From contig CAZNLL010000151.1 in NCBI GenBank assembly GCA_964573885.1, positions 1-8,415 on the forward strand: 8,415 bases of DNA, in the 5' to 3' direction. Below the pieces are notes generated by a model. The model did not search any database and had not been told where the DNA came from. It was given only the letters and a program-made list of their open reading frames with translations. The number at the start of each line of letters is the position of its first letter. Positions within the stretch are counted from its first letter, which is position 1. Shown in pieces: positions 6,361 through 8,415 of this stretch. The translations under genes and the position numbers were made by a program. The stretch is from CAZNLL01 sp964573885 (GTDB lineage Bacteria > Desulfobacterota > DSM-4660 > Desulfatiglandales > Desulfatiglandaceae).

Positions 6361-6419
6361 TTCCCCGTGTCATTATTTTGGTGTCTAATCATCTTCTTTC
6401 TTCCCCTTTGCATCCGACC

Positions 6420-7994
6420 TCACTCCCCCCTGGACTCCCTGGAGAGCTTATATTGAACGCTGTCCACAAGGGCCTGCCAGCTTGCCTCTATAATGTTCTC
6501 CGACACCCCGATGGTGGACCAAATCTCCCGGGAGTCCCTGGATTCTATCTGGACCCTCACCTTGGCCGCAGTGGCATCCCTCCCGTCGATGACCCGCACC
6601 TTGAAATCCACCAGGGCCATTTCCTGAATGCCCGGAAAAAACTTGGTCAAGGCCTTTCTGAGGGCATTGTCCAAGGCATTCACCGGACCGTCCCCTTCGG
6701 CGGCCGTGATCTCTTCATCCTCTCCCACCGAGATCTTAATGGTGGCGTGAGAGGCGCCCGGTCCTGACTGGTTCTTTTCGCTGGTTACCCGGAAAGACTC
6801 TAGGGTGAAGGGTTCCTCAAACTGGCCGGTCACCTTTTTGATCAAAAGCTCCAGAGACCCTTCGGCCGCATCAAACTGATACCCCTGGTCTTCCAGCTTC
6901 TTGATCTCCTCAACAATCCTCTGGCTGTCATAGCCGTTGCCCCCCAGGGTGATGCCCATCTCCTCGCACTTGTAATCGATATTGCTCTTGCCCGAGAGGT
7001 CCGATACCAATACCCTGCGCCTGTTGCCCACCTTTTCCGGATCCATGTGCTCATAGGCTGAGGGGCGCTTCATGATGGCGCTGACATGGACCCCGCCCTT
7101 GTGAGCAAAGGCGCTCTTTCCCACAAAGGGACGCTGGTTCAATGGGGGAAGGTTGGCGATTTCGCTTACAAACCGGGAGAGTTCGGTCAACTGTTTCACT
7201 TTTTCCTCTTCCACGCATTCAAGGCCCATTTTGAGTTGAAGGGCCCCTATGACCGACACGAGATCCACATTGCCACACCGTTCTCCATACCCGTTGATGG
7301 TACCCTGCACCATGGCGGCCCCCGCTTGTACCGCCACCAGGGTATTGGCCAGGGCCAGGCCGCAATCATTGTGGGTGTGAATGCCCACCGTCCCCGAGAG
7401 GTGAGGCATCACCGCCTTCATGGTCCCTTCTATCTCATGGGGCAGGGAACCCCCGTTGGTGTCGCAAAGCACCACCGCGGCCGCACCCCCGTTCAAGGCG
7501 GCCCTGACGGTCTTCAGGGCATAGTCCGGATTGTGCTTGTACCCGTCAAAAAAATGCTCTGCATCATAGATGACCTCGCGACCTGCATCCCTGAGGTAGG
7601 CCACGGTCCGCTCAATCATGGATGCGTTTTCTTCCAGGCTGATCCCCAGGATCTCGGTGGCGTGGAGGTCCCAGCTCTTGCCAAAAATGGTGATCACCTC
7701 CGCCCCGGTCCTCAATAGGGCCATAATGTTGCCGTCCTCTTCCGCTCTCAAATGGGGCCTGCATGTGCTTCCAAAGGCGGTGAGCCGTGCATTCCTCAAG
7801 GGAAGCTCTCGGGCCATCTCGAAGAATCTGGCATCTTTGGGGTTGGAACCCGGCCAGCCTCCTTCGATATAAGGGACCTCGAATTCATCCAGCTTTTTGA
7901 CGATCCGCAACTTGTCTTCGGCGGAGAGATTCACCTGTTCCCCCTGGGTTCCATCCCTCAGGGTGGTGTCATACAATAGGATCTGCCTGGACAT
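6420..7994 (-). CDS. cimA: (R)-citramalate synthase
   Basis: This 524-residue enzyme of the LeuA/homocitrate synthase family is predicted to condense pyruvate with acetyl-CoA to citramalate, opening the threonine-independent route to isoleucine. The barrel shows LYDTTLRDGTQGEQVNLS (7-24), GGWPGSNPKD (45-54), the metal ligands in HTHND (206-210), NGYGERCGN (234-242) and FAHKGGVHVSA (296-306). The C-terminal regulatory domain includes GDGPVNALDNALRKAL (434-449). GWPGSNPKD, GYGERCGN and the 520-530 length distinguish CimA from the LeuA encoded next to it, which has GERAGN and AHEAGIHQDG. I set the start at ATG 7994, preceded by GGAGAAAGG, because the protein then opens MSRQILLYDTTLRDG. The longer frame to 8060 starts next to the attenuator U run and adds an unfamiliar 22 residues. 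Expression is probably governed by the upstream leader-peptide attenuator. Its product would be processed by the LeuCDB enzymes of this locus. Confidence 0.94.
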   Translation of the reverse strand: MSRQILLYDTTLRDGTQGEQVNLSAEDKLRIVKKLDEFEVPYIEGGWPGSNPKDARFFEMARELPLRNARLTAFGSTCRPHLRAEEDGNIMALLRTGAEVITIFGKSWDLHATEILGISLEENASMIERTVAYLRDAGREVIYDAEHFFDGYKHNPDYALKTVRAALNGGAAAVVLCDTNGGSLPHEIEGTMKAVMPHLSGTVGIHTHNDCGLALANTLVAVQAGAAMVQGTINGYGERCGNVDLVSVIGALQLKMGLECVEEEKVKQLTELSRFVSEIANLPPLNQRPFVGKSAFAHKGGVHVSAIMKRPSAYEHMDPEKVGNRRRVLVSDLSGKSNIDYKCEEMGITLGGNGYDSQRIVEEIKKLEDQGYQFDAAEGSLELLIKKVTGQFEEPFTLESFRVTSEKNQSGPGASHATIKISVGEDEEITAAEGDGPVNALDNALRKALTKFFPGIQEMALVDFKVRVIDGRDATAAKVRVQIESRDSREIWSTIGVSENIIEASWQALVDSVQYKLSRESRGE

Positions 7995-8071
7995 AGCCTT
8001 TCTCCAAAATACAAGACCTCGCAGCGAGGTACGGGTGATTGACACGTGGTGCCTTCTCAAGAGAGCCGGCC

Positions 8072-8110
8072 AAAAAAAATCCGTTATCAGGAGGCCTGAT
8101 AACGGATTTT
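8072..8110 (-). terminator. Attenuator terminator upstream of cimA
   Basis: A perfect 16-bp stem (AAAATCCGTTATCAGG, 8110-8095 on the minus strand, with CCTGATAACGGATTTT, 8091-8076) has a three-base loop. Four more Us follow, making an eight-U run ending at 8072. It is a textbook intrinsic terminator on the leftward strand. It lies before cimA, 17 bases after the leader ORF stop codon and 77 bases before the cimA start codon, so it acts as an attenuator and not as an end-of-gene terminator. Its 5' arm and loop can instead pair with an upstream leader segment. Confidence 0.9.
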
Positions 8111-8217
8111 AAGGGGTCTATCGGGGTCATCCCATCATTATCAGGCCTCGGGGTTTGGCCCTAAGGAGCAGGGCAAGCAACAAGGATATCAATATCCCTG
8201 TTGCCCTGATAATGATG
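8091..8217 (-). promoter_or_regulatory. Mutually exclusive antiterminator/anti-antiterminator RNA segments
   Basis: Three leader segments share complementarity. Segment 1, CATCATTATCAGG (8217-8205), covers the Ile codons. It pairs over 13 bp with segment 2, CCTGATAATGATG (8145-8133). Segment 2, read as GAGGCCTGATAA (8149-8138), also pairs over 12 bp with segment 3, TTATCAGGCCTC (8102-8091), which is part of the terminator's 5' arm and loop. An inner hairpin (8207-8170) lies between 1 and 2. A ribosome stalled on Ile codons would mask segment 1, free segment 2 to pair with 3, and prevent termination. A ribosome reaching the stop codon would cover segment 2 and allow the terminator to form. Pairings were read directly; no energies were computed. 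Confidence 0.82.
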
Positions 8218-8249
8218 ATAATGTTGTGCTCGGCCCTTTCCAGCATCAT
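8127..8249 (-). CDS. Ile/Leu-rich attenuator leader peptide of cimA
   Basis: This 40-codon ORF starts ATG ATG CTG and ends TGA. Residues 10-14 are five consecutive Ile (ATT ATC ATC ATT ATC), 19-21 are Ile-Leu-Ile, and 23-29 are LLLALLL. In total there are eight Ile and nine Leu codons and no Val codons. A short peptide stacked with codons for the end product, lying between a strong promoter and a U-tract terminator before the first gene of that pathway, is the hallmark of ribosome-mediated attenuation. The ilvGMEDA and leu leaders of enterobacteria are examples. It begins about 27 bases after the predicted transcription start. The ribosome site is poor (GGG six bases upstream), which is the main weakness. 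The second ATG (8246) is an equal alternative. No function beyond sensing translation is expected. Confidence 0.83.
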   Translation of the reverse strand: MMLERAEHNIIIIIRATGILISLLLALLLRAKPRGLIMMG

Positions 8250-8282
8250 AAAAAACCCAAATCCAATTTTTAACGTCCCGAA

Positions 8283-8311
8283 ATTTTAAGTCATTGACCT
8301 CGCCATGTCAA
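8283..8311 (-). promoter_or_regulatory. Sigma70 promoter of the cimA leader
   Basis: On the minus strand a perfect -35 TTGACA (8311-8306) and a -10 TAAAAT (8288-8283, five of six) are separated by exactly 17 bases. Transcription would start near 8276, about 27 bases before the leader ORF. This is the best promoter match seen in the window, as expected for a unit controlled downstream by attenuation. Confidence 0.85.
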
Positions 8312-8330
8312 CCCCGTTGTTGCAACCAAA

Positions 8331-8415
8331 ATCCACCATCAAATTTCTCGATAGGCAATGATAATAAATGATTTTGGGCACTCCCTGGGCACCAGCAAGG
8401 TGTTAGATGCAAGGC
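8331..8415 (+). repeat. Structured repeat with terminal inverted repeats, copy 2 (cut by window edge)
   Basis: This begins ATCCACCATCAA, the exact reverse complement of the right end of copy 1 at 4406-4417, and aligns with copy 1 from 4216 for all of the visible length. The small hairpin GACACC/GGTGTC of copy 1 appears here as GGCACC/GGTGTT, still pairable through G-U. The element lies about 20 bases upstream of the cimA leader -35 box and continues beyond the window. Confidence 0.7.

Noticed and set aside
7086..7718. 210-codon open frame on the plus strand inside cimA
   Set aside because: It is a shadow of cimA, with composition (His, Gly, Pro rich) typical of antisense frames and no family resemblance.
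7995..8060. Upstream extension of cimA to ATG 8060
   Set aside because: The added 22 residues do not resemble the family, while ATG 7994 has a good Shine-Dalgarno and gives the conserved N terminus. The segment is better explained as the attenuator-to-gene spacer.

Overview
The window is a branched-chain amino acid biosynthesis locus. All six recognisable protein genes lie on the minus strand. In transcription order (right to left) they are cimA (citramalate synthase), leuA (2-isopropylmalate synthase), leuC and leuD (isopropylmalate isomerase subunits), leuB (beta-decarboxylating dehydrogenase) and a nitrilase-superfamily amidohydrolase. Together CimA and LeuCDB would convert pyruvate and acetyl-CoA to 2-oxobutyrate, the threonine-independent route to isoleucine. 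LeuA and the same LeuCDB would convert 2-oxoisovalerate to the leucine precursor. The short LeuC/LeuD type, the CimA route, the moderate G+C and the abundant palindromic intergenic repeats suggest a Desulfobacterota (deltaproteobacterial) anaerobe. That placement rests on recalled family resemblance, not on a search.

The most interesting part is the right end, 7995-8415. A near-consensus sigma70 promoter (TTGACA, 17 bp, TAAAAT) reads leftward into a short unlisted leader ORF of 40 codons. This ORF has five consecutive isoleucine codons followed by two triplets of leucine codons. Next comes a perfect 16-bp hairpin with an eight-base U run, and then cimA with a good Shine-Dalgarno. The Ile codon run, a 3' segment of the leader ORF and the terminator's 5' arm are mutually complementary. 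They form the exclusive pairings expected of a ribosome-mediated transcription attenuator responding to Ile, and possibly Leu, starvation.

Layout by region: 1-139 has no recognisable gene, only a 13-base sequence resembling the end of a repeat found at 2835. 140-175 is a hairpin with a T tract on the plus strand that overlaps the 3' end of the hydrolase gene. 155-2652 holds hydrolase, leuB and leuD, tightly packed. 2693-2835 is an imperfect palindromic element between leuD and leuC. 2839-4104 is leuC, preceded by a ten-codon mini-ORF that carries the strong ribosome binding site and whose stop overlaps a leuC start. 4216-4417 is a 202-bp structured repeat with terminal inverted repeats, and 4425-5978 is leuA. 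5979-6419 is a 441-bp gap with a weak promoter candidate, an inverted-repeat-bounded stretch (6104-6294) and the cimA terminator (6318-6360). 6420-7994 is cimA and 7995-8330 is the attenuator region. 8331-8415 is a second copy of the 4216 repeat, cut by the window edge.

Two biochemical points stand out. LeuB carries the sequence PKYAG where typical NAD-dependent isopropylmalate dehydrogenases have PDIAG, which suggests NADP use. LeuA has no visible leucine attenuator, so the cis control seen here sits on the isoleucine-specific first enzyme.
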